Below, one piece after another: positions 1 through 8,557 of a stretch of 64,000 nt of DNA (position 1 is its first letter; each line of letters starts with the position of its first letter). The notes under the pieces are model-generated. The model saw nothing but the letters and a program-made list of their open reading frames with translations, searched no databases and was not told the DNA's origin. This DNA comes from Bacteroidales bacterium (GTDB taxonomy: Bacteria; Bacteroidota; Bacteroidia; Bacteroidales; F082): assembly GCA_023229245.1 (NCBI GenBank), contig JALNZU010000003.1, positions 88,955-152,954 of the forward strand, written 5' to 3'. Position numbers and translations under genes: made by a program.

Positions 1-1
1 C

Positions 2-715
2 TTTTCAGTGATTGCTTTGCTGATCTTTTCACCCCTGATGCTAGTGATCGCTTTGCTGATCAAAATAGATTCACGAGGACCAGTAATTTATTCTTCCCGA
101 AGAGTAGGGACCGGATACGACATATTCAACTTTTATAAGTTCCGTTCAATGCATGTAGGAGCTGAACAAGAGCTTCCGCTGTTGTCCGACTTAAATTTAT
201 ATCTCATTAACCGTAGCCAACGTTTACAGCACGAAGAAGAGAAATGTCCTCAATGCCAAAAGTTAGGTCATAATTGTTCACCCCTGCTATATATTGATGG
301 TACTGAGATATGCGAGAACTGGTATTTTGAGCTACGCCGTCGTTCAGCTACCAACACCACCTTTTTCAAAGCTAAGGGCGATCCACGCATCACTCGTATT
401 GGAAGGATCATACGATCAGTCAATCTGGATGAATTGCCACAGCTGTTCAATGTTATCAAAGGAGACATGTCAATAGTTGGAAACAGGCCATTGCCATTAT
501 ACGAAGCCGAAAAACTTACTACCGACTTATGGTCATACCGTTTTATTGCACCAGCAGGAATTACAGGGCTATGGCAAATACAAAAAAACCGCTTTTATTC
601 GCAGGAAGAACGAATTGCTTTAGATAACCAATATGCAATGATAGCCTCGTTTTGGATGGATGTGAAAATCATATTTAAAACATTGGGCACCTTCTTCAGG
701 AAAGGAAATTATTAG
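2..715 (+). CDS. Undecaprenyl-phosphate sugar-1-phosphate transferase, 5' end outside window
   Basis: Bacterial sugar transferase (WcaJ/PglC superfamily), which loads the first sugar phosphate onto a polyprenyl carrier at the inner membrane for capsule, O-antigen or exopolysaccharide. Visible are the hydrophobic segment before SRGPVIY, the KFRSM motif, DPRITRIGRIIR, NLDELPQL, VGNRP and PAGITGLWQ, all family signatures. The frame is open to the left edge, so the GTG at position 8 is probably not the start. Between KFRSM and the DPR motif there is an insertion of roughly 60 residues carrying four cysteines (C80, C83, C90, C102 counted from the GTG). It points rightward, away from the leftward operon that follows. 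Acceptor sugar cannot be told from sequence. Confidence 0.88.
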   Translation, partial: FSVIALLIFSPLMLVIALLIKIDSRGPVIYSSRRVGTGYDIFNFYKFRSMHVGAEQELPLLSDLNLYLINRSQRLQHEEEKCPQCQKLGHNCSPLLYIDGTEICENWYFELRRRSATNTTFFKAKGDPRITRIGRIIRSVNLDELPQLFNVIKGDMSIVGNRPLPLYEAEKLTTDLWSYRFIAPAGITGLWQIQKNRFYSQEERIALDNQYAMIASFWMDVKIIFKTLGTFFRKGNY

Positions 716-766
716 CCCGACTGAAAATGAAACATACGAAAGGCTGTAGTATCTACCGAATCAAAA

Positions 767-2026
767 CTATAACAGCTCAAGCTGAACTTCAAGGATTTTG
801 TTTTCTGCCGCTTTCAATATGCTGATCTTATATGAGTCAATGATGATCTCTTCTCCCAAGGCCGGAATACTTTCATGATTGTTAATGATAAAGCCTGCCA
901 AGGTTTCGTACTCTTCCGATTCGGGCAGATTCAGTTTATAGGTTTGGTTTAAATAATCTATCTCAAGGCGAGCCGAAAAAACATACGTATGGTCTTCTAC
1001 ACGCAATTCAACAGTTTCTTCCTCGTCGTATTCATCGTCAATATTTCCAAATATCTCCTCAATGATATCTTCCATTGAGACTATGCCCGATGTACCTCCA
1101 AACTCATCCACCACTACAGCAATTCCTCTTCTTTTTTGGATCAGCTGCGAGAGCAAAAGGTTGGCAGCATATGTTTCGGGATATATCTCTATAGGGCGCA
1201 ACACCTGTTTGATATCAGCAGGCTTTTTAAACATATCAAATGAATGTACGTATCCAATGATATTGTCTATACTATCCTGATAGACCAATATTTTTGAGTG
1301 CTTTGTTTCCTCAAATCTATTGAGAAGAGTATTCAACGTATCGTCCACATTAACAGCTTCTATCTCAGTACGGGGCACCATACATTCACGTAGTTTAATA
1401 TATCTGAAGTCGATAGCTTTTTGAAACAATTGTATATCTTGATTGATCTCGTCTTCGATTTGCTCATCGGAGGCATAATCACGTATAAAATCATTTAAGT
1501 CAACAGAAGAAAACTTATATTCATCCGGTTCAAGATGAATACGAAAAACTTTACTCACCAAAAACTCCGCAAGGCTGATATACAATACTATTAAAGGATA
1601 GAGCAGATAAAAGAACAGCCATACGGGGCCTGCAAAAGCCGAAAGCATACCGTTTGGGTTGATCCTGAAGAGTATCTTTGGTAAAAACTCGGCAAAAAAT
1701 AAAATAATTAAAGTGGATACTACGGTTTGAAACAGCAACACAAACAGCTGGCTTTGCATGACAGCCGGGAAGCTTTCTGCTATAGGTTCTAAAAGTCGTG
1801 CCATAGCAATACCATATACTACAAGAGCAATATTATTGCCTAACAACAATGCACCAATAAATTTTGATGGATTTTTATAAAAACCGTTTAGTATCCCGGC
1901 TGAAATTTTTTTCTTTTTCAGATCCAACTCAATACGCAATCGGTTGGCACTGACAAATGCTATCTCCATGCCTGAAAAAAAGGCAGAAAATAACAGCATC
2001 AGAAGAATGATCTGGAAGTCAGTCAT
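767..2026 (-). CDS. CorC/HlyC-family membrane protein with DUF21, CBS pair and CorC domain
   Basis: A 419-residue integral membrane protein. The first ~190 residues form a DUF21 (CNNM) domain with about four hydrophobic segments; a CBS pair follows (about residues 210-330, containing the REVMVPR-like CMVPRTEIEAV motif and GGTSGIVSMEDIIEEIFG), then a C-terminal CorC/HlyC domain (about 340-419). Relatives are implicated in magnesium/cobalt efflux; in Bacteroidota the gliding protein GldE belongs to the same family, and sequence alone does not decide between these roles. It lies 100 bases after lptC in the same direction, the last gene of the leftward coaX operon. Function in envelope ion homeostasis is inference. 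Confidence 0.85.
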   Translation of the reverse strand: MTDFQIILLMLLFSAFFSGMEIAFVSANRLRIELDLKKKKISAGILNGFYKNPSKFIGALLLGNNIALVVYGIAMARLLEPIAESFPAVMQSQLFVLLFQTVVSTLIILFFAEFLPKILFRINPNGMLSAFAGPVWLFFYLLYPLIVLYISLAEFLVSKVFRIHLEPDEYKFSSVDLNDFIRDYASDEQIEDEINQDIQLFQKAIDFRYIKLRECMVPRTEIEAVNVDDTLNTLLNRFEETKHSKILVYQDSIDNIIGYVHSFDMFKKPADIKQVLRPIEIYPETYAANLLLSQLIQKRRGIAVVVDEFGGTSGIVSMEDIIEEIFGNIDDEYDEEETVELRVEDHTYVFSARLEIDYLNQTYKLNLPESEEYETLAGFIINNHESIPALGEEIIIDSYKISILKAAENKILEVQLELL

Positions 2027-2126
2027 TGTGTTTTTGTTACTAAACGTATCCGCTGCAAAGATACATGGAAAAAAGCCGAATGAAACATAATCTATTCATT
2101 CCATCACCTGATTTTCTGTACATATC

Positions 2127-2705
2127 TTATTGATCTTCTTCGTCTATCTCTAACGTAGCCCGTATGTTATAGATAGTACGACTTGAAAAGTCTTCTGCAG
2201 CTACAAGGCTGTCACCAAAAATAACTTTTTCAGGTCCAGTGATTTTAACTGTTGACCGTGAAAATATTTCTTTCGATTTCTGATCCCAATATAAAGTATC
2301 TGTCTGCAACACCTCTTTTGTATGAAAGTTTTCTACTTCTACCTCACCTTTTGCTATCATCAGTTTTATTTTGTCGTAACTGATCCCATAATTTGCTTGT
2401 ATCTGCGAGTTGGGCTGTTGTAGAGAATCTAAGAATTGTGCCATAAATCCCTGCGGAAACTCAATGATCTGGTCAGCTTCGTCGTATTGAAGCATAAGAG
2501 GTGCTGTGAGTATCATCATCACTTCTCCCGAATCGCTTCGGATATAGGTAATATTGGATGCACTCACTGTTGCCAATGTATCTTCTTTGGATAACTCCCG
2601 TACTACGCTCATAGGATTTTCACACGAAGCCCATATTAGCGCTGCTAAAAAAAACAGAATAATGTGGGATTTTATCGCCCGGCTGATGAACCTGATCCAG
2701 TTCAT
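2127..2705 (-). CDS. lptC: LPS export ABC transporter periplasmic protein LptC
   Basis: LptC-type protein of 192 residues, which bridges the LptBFG transporter and LptA during lipopolysaccharide export. The N-terminus has a hydrophobic segment ending in a lipobox-like WASC, so it is probably membrane-anchored or a lipoprotein, as is common in Bacteroidota. The body is a beta-rich repeat with short strands such as SDSGEVMMILTAPLM, followed by EVENFHTKEVLQTDTLYWD, which matches the beta-jellyroll pattern in which substrate-like lines alternate with D-x-L-x-W/Y-D. It is 8 bases from the TPR gene upstream and is followed by the CorC-like gene, an order often seen in Bacteroidota. Confidence rests on the fold pattern and context rather than catalytic residues. 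Confidence 0.83.
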   Translation of the reverse strand: MNWIRFISRAIKSHIILFFLAALIWASCENPMSVVRELSKEDTLATVSASNITYIRSDSGEVMMILTAPLMLQYDEADQIIEFPQGFMAQFLDSLQQPNSQIQANYGISYDKIKLMIAKGEVEVENFHTKEVLQTDTLYWDQKSKEIFSRSTVKITGPEKVIFGDSLVAAEDFSSRTIYNIRATLEIDEEDQ

Positions 2706-2713
2706 TGCAGCAA

Positions 2714-4108
2714 TTATTTAGCTGCTCTAACTATAGTCTCTTCCCTGAACCAGCATTCAATCACATACGGTTTCCCTTCTTCATATCCATAGAAGAATAT
2801 AGTCTCAAGACTTGGGAAATAAACCGAATACGTTGCTATTCGTTTATTGGCTATCTCTGTCTGTGAAGGATCAATACGTTTTGCCTGATTATATTTATCT
2901 ACGGCAGCCCAAAATGATACGCGGCTTGTAAACTCATTATCGCCACACTCTTTAGCCCCTGACGCATAAATATCACCTATTGTAATATAGGGTGAGCCAT
3001 CACTTGGATTCAGTTCTATAGCCTTTAAAGCCATCTGACGGGCACGAGGGTAATTCTTCAAGGCACGCAAAGTTTCAGCCAATAGCTTATATGCATTAAA
3101 GGCCTTAGTCATATCTTCCGAATGAGTAGCTTCTTCAAAATATTTGATCGCTTCTCCATATTTATCTTCTCTGAGCATCAGCCTTCCAATATTGTAAGCC
3201 GATTCGGGAGATGGTTGCAGCTTATGCAACTTAACACTGGCATTTAGATAGAGCGGGTCATCCTGACATCCACGACGGTCAAGCAGATTAGTTATCTTGG
3301 TCAATAGTTCTATATCATCGGGATTATCATTCCACTTTTTGCTATACACCCTAATCAAATCGGGGCAGGATGCAAAAGGTTCAAAGGTAACATCAATATT
3401 TGCCTTATAGTTCCTGTAATGTTCTACCCAACGTGTATCACCCGCCTGTGTCAAGCCGACTATATTATGATCTAATATATCAATGATACGGTCATAAATA
3501 TCTACTAAGGCAGCTGTATCTATCTTCGACTCCTGTACCATGCGTACTGCTGATCTGAAATAATAGATCAATACTGTGCCATCGGCATTATCGCCTTCAA
3601 GCTCGATAGATTCATTCATGATTTGATAGCTTTCCTCATATCGGGTGGGTGCATAGGTCATCAAGTCCATTCCTTTGCGTCCGAGTATAGCACCTTTTTG
3701 TGGGTTTCCTGTACGGAAGTGATATGGAAAATACGTGATACGTTGATCGTACACCATCATCAATGTGTCGATAAGCAGTGCCTTAGCTTGGATATCCTCT
3801 TCATTTTCAATCTGGTGTTGCATAATTTTCACCCCATCCACATAGGTGTTTTCGCTTCCAAGCGGGCAGTTCTGAAACACCCAGCGCCATGGTCCAATTA
3901 TATCATTGACCACAGGCGACTGATAGTCAGCAGCTTTCCATTGCCTGAAGAACTCACGATAAAGCGATATATTTTCGACACATTTAATGCTATCTTCTCC
4001 ATATTTGGGTAAATCTTGTAAATTCTCCTGTGCTATAGCGGTAGTACTAAGTACTATAAGCATTGCAATGGTTTTCAACAAGGTGTTATAATAGGCATTG
4101 AATTTCAT
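2714..4108 (-). CDS. Exported tetratricopeptide-repeat protein
   Basis: A 464-residue exported protein starting with a signal peptide (hydrophobic stretch to about residue 26, cleavage near AIAQE). The second half shows TPR-like helical repeats, for example PSPESAYNIGRLMLREDKYG, EAIKYFEEATHSEDM, and NYPRARQMALKAIELNPSDG. The family is recurrent between coaX and lptC in Bacteroidota and its role is not established; a scaffold for periplasmic or outer-membrane assembly is a reasonable guess only. It is 18 bases downstream of the beta-barrel gene and 8 bases upstream of lptC, so co-transcription is likely. Confidence 0.8.
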   Translation of the reverse strand: MKFNAYYNTLLKTIAMLIVLSTTAIAQENLQDLPKYGEDSIKCVENISLYREFFRQWKAADYQSPVVNDIIGPWRWVFQNCPLGSENTYVDGVKIMQHQIENEEDIQAKALLIDTLMMVYDQRITYFPYHFRTGNPQKGAILGRKGMDLMTYAPTRYEESYQIMNESIELEGDNADGTVLIYYFRSAVRMVQESKIDTAALVDIYDRIIDILDHNIVGLTQAGDTRWVEHYRNYKANIDVTFEPFASCPDLIRVYSKKWNDNPDDIELLTKITNLLDRRGCQDDPLYLNASVKLHKLQPSPESAYNIGRLMLREDKYGEAIKYFEEATHSEDMTKAFNAYKLLAETLRALKNYPRARQMALKAIELNPSDGSPYITIGDIYASGAKECGDNEFTSRVSFWAAVDKYNQAKRIDPSQTEIANKRIATYSVYFPSLETIFFYGYEEGKPYVIECWFREETIVRAAK

Positions 4109-4126
4109 ATTACTAAAGTCTAAAGA

Positions 4127-5410
4127 TTAATTATATTTTCTTTTCACAAACCAACGTTCATAGATTGCTATCCCAACGGTAAGATTCGCATAGGTTTCTC
4201 TGATCAGGTTATCGGCCATAGTTCCTCTACGTCCTACTTCAAGGCTCAGATCAAGAGTAGTCAAAGAACGTGGCATTGGCAAGCTAACTCCAAAACTAAT
4301 GCCAAAATCGGTAATCTGATGTCCGTTAAGCTGTAGATAGGTTTGATTATATTGGGCTCCCATCCTATAAGTAACACGTTTCCAGTATCCTGAAATCGAT
4401 GTGTGAGAAGGGGTGAACTGACCACCAACAGATAGATTCCAGCTTTTACCCAATGAATCAACCGATGTTGGCATAGGATAGGCTTCCCAGTTTTGCCAAT
4501 TAAAATCTAAGCCTACCAACCAACTGTCTGGCTTCTCCAACGACAACCCAAAACCAACTTTGGGAGGCAGCTGTATGGTCTCTTTTTGCTTTTTATCATA
4601 AAAAATAGTGTCAATCAGTTGGGGTATATTATCTCCTATCCCTCCAAATCGTGAGACTACTAATTGTTCGCCCTTTACTGCAAGATTGGTTGAATGGCTA
4701 TAAATCAGACCAAAATGCAAGGCCATATCATTTTGAAACCGCAACGAATACAAGGCACCATAATCAATGATAAAGTCACTGACCATCATTCGGCTATCAA
4801 CTTTTGTGTTGGCCATACTCAATGAATCAGTGAAATAAACCAATGAGGAAGTAGTGTTTCGTCCAAAGACATATGAGGCATTAACGCCTATTGAAACATT
4901 TTTGACCAGAGCAAATGCATTTCCAAAGTACAACTTGTTCAACCCGCCCTCTCCCGAGTATGAACGTATGTAGTCCAGTCCTTCATTAGTAGTTGATTTG
5001 GCATTAACTTCATAACTGATATGGCTGAAGGGCTGTAGTCCAACTGCTGATTTCCACCAGGCTGTTACTGGAAAGCCTGCTGCAAAATAGGCTAAATTAG
5101 CATAATCACCTGATTCTGTTTGGGTTGTAGTTCTATATCCTACTGTGCTAAGGCTTAGTCCGGCATCAAACAAAAACGAAAGGGAGTCGAAAGCTGCATA
5201 AGTAGCCGGATTAGCCGAATTTACTATGCGCTGACTACCTACGGCATTCCCTATGCCACCCATTGCACGCAACTGGGCATTCACGCTATTGGATTCAAGC
5301 ATTCCCAATCCAAAACGTGAATAAGGTGAATCAATGCTGTTTTGTGCCACCGCACCTCCTAAGCTCATTCCTATAAGCAACAGCAGGAGAATTTTTGTTA
5401 ACTTACCCAA
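4127..5410 (-). CDS. Predicted outer-membrane beta-barrel protein
   Basis: A 427-residue protein with a signal peptide (MGKLTKILLLLLIGMSLGG, cleavage near AVAQN) and a mature start DSPYSRFGLG typical of a Bacteroidota OMP family. The rest is made of alternating amphipathic strands rich in aromatic residues, and ends with a strand-like IAIYERWFVKRKYN. It resembles the OMPP1/FadL-like barrels in organisation, but I see no diagnostic motif for a substrate. Its first 8 bases overlap the 3' end of coaX, so translation may be coupled. Function is unknown; outer-membrane location is inferred from composition. Confidence 0.75.
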   Translation of the reverse strand: MGKLTKILLLLLIGMSLGGAVAQNSIDSPYSRFGLGMLESNSVNAQLRAMGGIGNAVGSQRIVNSANPATYAAFDSLSFLFDAGLSLSTVGYRTTTQTESGDYANLAYFAAGFPVTAWWKSAVGLQPFSHISYEVNAKSTTNEGLDYIRSYSGEGGLNKLYFGNAFALVKNVSIGVNASYVFGRNTTSSLVYFTDSLSMANTKVDSRMMVSDFIIDYGALYSLRFQNDMALHFGLIYSHSTNLAVKGEQLVVSRFGGIGDNIPQLIDTIFYDKKQKETIQLPPKVGFGLSLEKPDSWLVGLDFNWQNWEAYPMPTSVDSLGKSWNLSVGGQFTPSHTSISGYWKRVTYRMGAQYNQTYLQLNGHQITDFGISFGVSLPMPRSLTTLDLSLEVGRRGTMADNLIRETYANLTVGIAIYERWFVKRKYN

Positions 5411-6140
5411 ATCTATTATAATTCAATATTACACGCAGACCTTCCAAAACAAGATTTGAAGTTGCAAAGATGTTAATTTTAAACTTTTTGTCAAAATATT
5501 TATTGTCTCCACCGCCAACTAAAATTTTTAATGGTTGGTAACGGGCTTCATATTGTTCAATTATACCGTCTAACTCGGCCTGTACTCCGTTCATCACCCC
5601 CGATTGCAACGAAGCAATAGTTGTTTCACCTATCAGGTTAGCTGCACCTACAGCCGATACCAACGGCAGTCGGGCAGTAAACGTATGCATTGCCTTGAAA
5701 CGCATCTCAATACCCGGACTGATAGCACCTCCATAATACACACCATCGGCACTCAAGAAATCATAAGTGATACAACTTCCCATATCAATCACTAACACAT
5801 TTTCTGCCGGATACATTTCCCATGCTGCAGCAACAGCGGCTATCCGATCCGTTCCAAGCGTCTCAGAGGTTTTATAAGCTAAGGTAAATGGCATACTCAT
5901 CTCGCTGCTAAGCATGCGAACTATCATTTTTTCCGACAGGCTTTTACTGATAGGCTCAGGTAGCTCTCTTACGGCCGACATAAAACAAAGCCGTAACTTC
6001 GGATATTTACGAAGCAGCTCATCTATGGACTGATGGTCGTTCAACCCCAGATTGAACACCTCCTGTATCAAACCTTCAGTCAGCAGTGCCGCTTTGATAA
6101 TAGTATTTCCAACATCCAGCAGTAAAACCATTGTAATCAC
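5403..6140 (-). CDS. coaX: Type III pantothenate kinase
   Basis: Phosphorylates pantothenate in the first step of coenzyme A synthesis. The 245-residue length is normal for CoaX. Motifs of the ASKHA fold are clear: LLLDVGNTIIKAAL at the N-terminus (phosphate-1 loop with catalytic Asp), GTDRIAAVAAA near residue 98, VIDMGSCITYDFL around residue 118, and GGAISPGIEMRFKAMH. CoaX enzymes use monovalent cations and are insensitive to CoA feedback, which is family knowledge. It is the first gene of the leftward envelope operon, overlapping the beta-barrel gene by 8 bases. Its start lies about 100 bases from tRNA-Phe, which runs the other way. Confidence 0.95.
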   Translation of the reverse strand: MITMVLLLDVGNTIIKAALLTEGLIQEVFNLGLNDHQSIDELLRKYPKLRLCFMSAVRELPEPISKSLSEKMIVRMLSSEMSMPFTLAYKTSETLGTDRIAAVAAAWEMYPAENVLVIDMGSCITYDFLSADGVYYGGAISPGIEMRFKAMHTFTARLPLVSAVGAANLIGETTIASLQSGVMNGVQAELDGIIEQYEARYQPLKILVGGGDNKYFDKKFKINIFATSNLVLEGLRVILNYNRFG

Positions 6141-6246
6141 TCAATTTAGCTGTAAAAATACACACTCTGTCCCGGATGGCAATTTTTTTATTCAAAAGTT
6201 TTTGAAGAACCAAATTTATCCTATCTTTGCAGGCCAATTCCAGCGG

Positions 6247-6319
<73 letters not shown>

Positions 6320-6324
6320 CCCTC

Positions 6325-6365
6325 AAAAGCAGCTGCATCATTATCAAGATACGGCTGCTTTTTTT
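6325..6365 (+). terminator. Intrinsic terminator of tRNA-Phe
   Basis: AAAAGCAGC (6325-6333) pairs with GCTGCTTTT (6354-6362), followed by further T residues to 6365. It sits 5 bases after the tRNA-Phe 3' end, so the tRNA is probably a single-gene transcript. Confidence 0.8.
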
Positions 6366-6717
6366 ATGGCAAATTCCTATCAGATAAAACCAGAAGTACT
6401 ATGACTATGTCAACCGTAATTAAATCTGCCAGTGCGCTCATGCTTTTGTGCTTTCAACCGTTTGCATAGACTGTTTTTGTCTGCTTTGATTCAAACGGCT
6501 TTATTGCCATAAGAACTCTATATATTTGTACAGAAAATACAGCTTAAGGCAATACACTTATCTTGTGCTTCAAGTGGATATGATTATGAGTATGCGTTTT
6601 TTAAACATAATTCAGTCATATGTTATGATAAAAAAAGTGTATAATAGAGCGAAGCAGTTCAATAGGTTTAAGGTATTAGGATTGCTTTGCTTACAATAAC
6701 TTCAAAAATTTAAACGG
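6366..6717. other. Intergenic region upstream of pfkA
   Basis: No credible protein gene is seen here. The region is AT-rich. A TAnnTTTG box (TATATTTG, 6521-6528) is the best promoter candidate, with a TTG at 6504-6506 that is closer than the usual ~19-base spacing; it would give a leader of roughly 185 bases before pfkA. I see no recognisable riboswitch. Confidence 0.35.
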
Positions 6718-7836
6718 ATGAAAAGAGTATTGATAGTAACAGGTGGTGGCGATTGTCCGGGACTTAATGCAGTGATCCGGGCTATAGTAAAGCGTGCTTC
6801 ACAGGAAAAGAACTGGGAAGTATTGGGTAGCATTCAGGCTTTCAATGGTATTTTATGGGAACCTACTGAGGTAAAGATTTTGACTCCCGAGTTAGTAAAG
6901 GGCATTCATTTTCAAGGAGGTACTATTATTGAAACCACAAATAAAGGAGGTCCGTTTGCATGGCCTGTTAAAAATCAGGATGGAAGCTGGTCAACAGTTG
7001 ACCGCTCGGACGAGATGATCCGTAAGATACAGTATCTGGGTATTGATGCGGTGATCAATATTGGTGGTGATGGCAGTCAGCGTATTTCGCAAGCTTTGTT
7101 TGAAAAGGGCTTGCCTATTATAGGTGTCCCCAAAACTATTGACAACGATCTTTCATCAACCGATTCAACCTTTGGATTTCAAACGGCTGTAGAGGTAGCT
7201 ACTGAAGCAGTAGATAAATTGGTAACTACTGCTGCCAGTCATAACCGAGTATTTGTAGTAGAGGTAATGGGGCGTTATGCCGGTTGGATTGCATTGAATG
7301 CTGCTGTAGCAGGAGGTGCTGAGGTTTGTTTGATTCCTGAGTTTCCGTATGACATTCATATCATTCAACAAAAATTAGAATCCCGTTTTGTGCGCGACAG
7401 AGGCTTTGCCGTAGTGGTTGCTGCAGAAGGTGCATATCCCAAAGGTGGGGAAATGGTGTTTGAGACAAGTGATGAGATCGGTTACAAAAATCTAAAGTTA
7501 GGCGGTATAGGACGCTCTCTGATCAAACAGCTTAAAGAGGTTGGTTTTGAGCATGATATGCGTGAAACAGTATTAGGACACCTGCAGCGTGGCGGCATAC
7601 CTATAGCTTATGACAGGGTATTATCCGCACAATTTGGAGTAAAAGCCTTTGAGATGGTGTTGAAAAAAGAATATGGAAAAATGGTCTCGTATCGTCATCC
7701 TCATTTTGTATCAGTACCATTAAAAGAAGCTATAGTACAGCCTAATTTGGTTACTTTGGATAATGCATTGGTTAAAACAGCATTAGGCTTGGGAATCTCA
7801 CTTGGGATAGACATAAGCAGTTCATTGAATGCGTAG
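6718..7836 (+). CDS. pfkA: 6-phosphofructokinase, G104/K124 variant
   Basis: Phosphorylates fructose 6-phosphate to the 1,6-bisphosphate in glycolysis. The 372-residue protein has VTGGGDCPGLNAVIRAI at the N-terminus, IGGDGS (D118, G119), PKTIDND (K139 to D144), VEVMGRYAGWIAL and GHLQRGG, covering nucleotide/phosphate and sugar-phosphate sites. By alignment with E. coli PfkA, G119 equals G104 (typical of ATP enzymes) while K139 replaces G124 (typical of PPi enzymes). This mixture is known from atypical, ATP-dependent PFKs such as those of trypanosomatids, so the phosphoryl donor should not be assumed. The 3' end overlaps comB by 8 bases, so the two are probably co-transcribed. Confidence 0.92.
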   Translation: MKRVLIVTGGGDCPGLNAVIRAIVKRASQEKNWEVLGSIQAFNGILWEPTEVKILTPELVKGIHFQGGTIIETTNKGGPFAWPVKNQDGSWSTVDRSDEMIRKIQYLGIDAVINIGGDGSQRISQALFEKGLPIIGVPKTIDNDLSSTDSTFGFQTAVEVATEAVDKLVTTAASHNRVFVVEVMGRYAGWIALNAAVAGGAEVCLIPEFPYDIHIIQQKLESRFVRDRGFAVVVAAEGAYPKGGEMVFETSDEIGYKNLKLGGIGRSLIKQLKEVGFEHDMRETVLGHLQRGGIPIAYDRVLSAQFGVKAFEMVLKKEYGKMVSYRHPHFVSVPLKEAIVQPNLVTLDNALVKTALGLGISLGIDISSSLNA

Positions 7837-8557
7837 GCTCATTATTTTTCCTACAGCCCGTTCAGCTGATGTGAGCCTTTGCAACAAATCCATAGTAGTT
7901 GTGATTGATGTGCTCCGTGCTACTTCGGTAATAGCAACCGCTTTGGCTAATGGCGCTAAAAAGGTTTTTCCTTTTGCAGAGATAAAAGATGCCAGAAACT
8001 TTTATGATCAATGTCAGCCTGGCACCGCTCTCCTTTGTGGTGAACGCAAAGGACATATCATACCCGATTTCCATCTTGGCAATTCACCGCTCTCATATAC
8101 TTCTGACACGGTAGGGCAAAAGATGCTATTATTAAGTACAACTAATGGAAGTCTTGCCATTGACCGATGTAAGGAGGCTAAAAGGATGATTACAGTAGCT
8201 TTCGTCAATATCACTGCCGTAGCTGATTGGCTTTCCGGCTTAGCTGAAGATATTGCCATAGTATGTGCAGGTACTAATGGCCAGTTTTCTTTAGATGATG
8301 CCCTGTGTGCTGGTGCACTGATCAGCTTATTAGAAGAACAGTCGGCATACCAAAAAGGCGATCTGGCTTTGTTACTGTCCAACTTTTACCGGTCATCAGG
8401 CAGCATACGCGAGAAGCTCACTGGCTGTTATCATCTCACCTATTTAGAATCTATTGGATATGGGCAGGATATAGACTATTGTCTTAGCCCTGATCTGTTA
8501 CAAAACATACCGCTCTTACACAGTGATGGTCGACATCATTGGTTTGAAAACCTTTAA
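7829..8557 (+). CDS. comB: 2-phosphosulfolactate phosphatase (ComB family)
   Basis: ComB hydrolyses 2-phospho-3-sulfolactate to sulfolactate, a step known from coenzyme M synthesis in methanogens; the family is widespread in bacteria that do not make coenzyme M. The 242-residue protein shows the family motifs [46 protein letters not shown] and [18 protein letters not shown], which supply the Mg and phosphate ligands. It starts 8 bases inside pfkA. Its stop codon shares the TTAA at 8554-8557 with the stop codon of the convergent aspS. The biological role in this organism is not evident; a sulfonate or sulfonolipid connection would be speculation. Confidence 0.87.
   Translation: MRRLIIFPTARSADVSLCNKSIVVVIDVLRATSVIATALANGAKKVFPFAEIKDARNFYDQCQPGTALLCGERKGHIIPDFHLGNSPLSYTSDTVGQKMLLLSTTNGSLAIDRCKEAKRMITVAFVNITAVADWLSGLAEDIAIVCAGTNGQFSLDDALCAGALISLLEEQSAYQKGDLALLLSNFYRSSGSIREKLTGCYHLTYLESIGYGQDIDYCLSPDLLQNIPLLHSDGRHHWFENL

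Noticed and set aside
3623..4012. 129-residue plus-strand frame antisense to the TPR gene
   Set aside because: Lies wholly inside a supported gene, has no family signature, and its composition follows the antisense of coding DNA.
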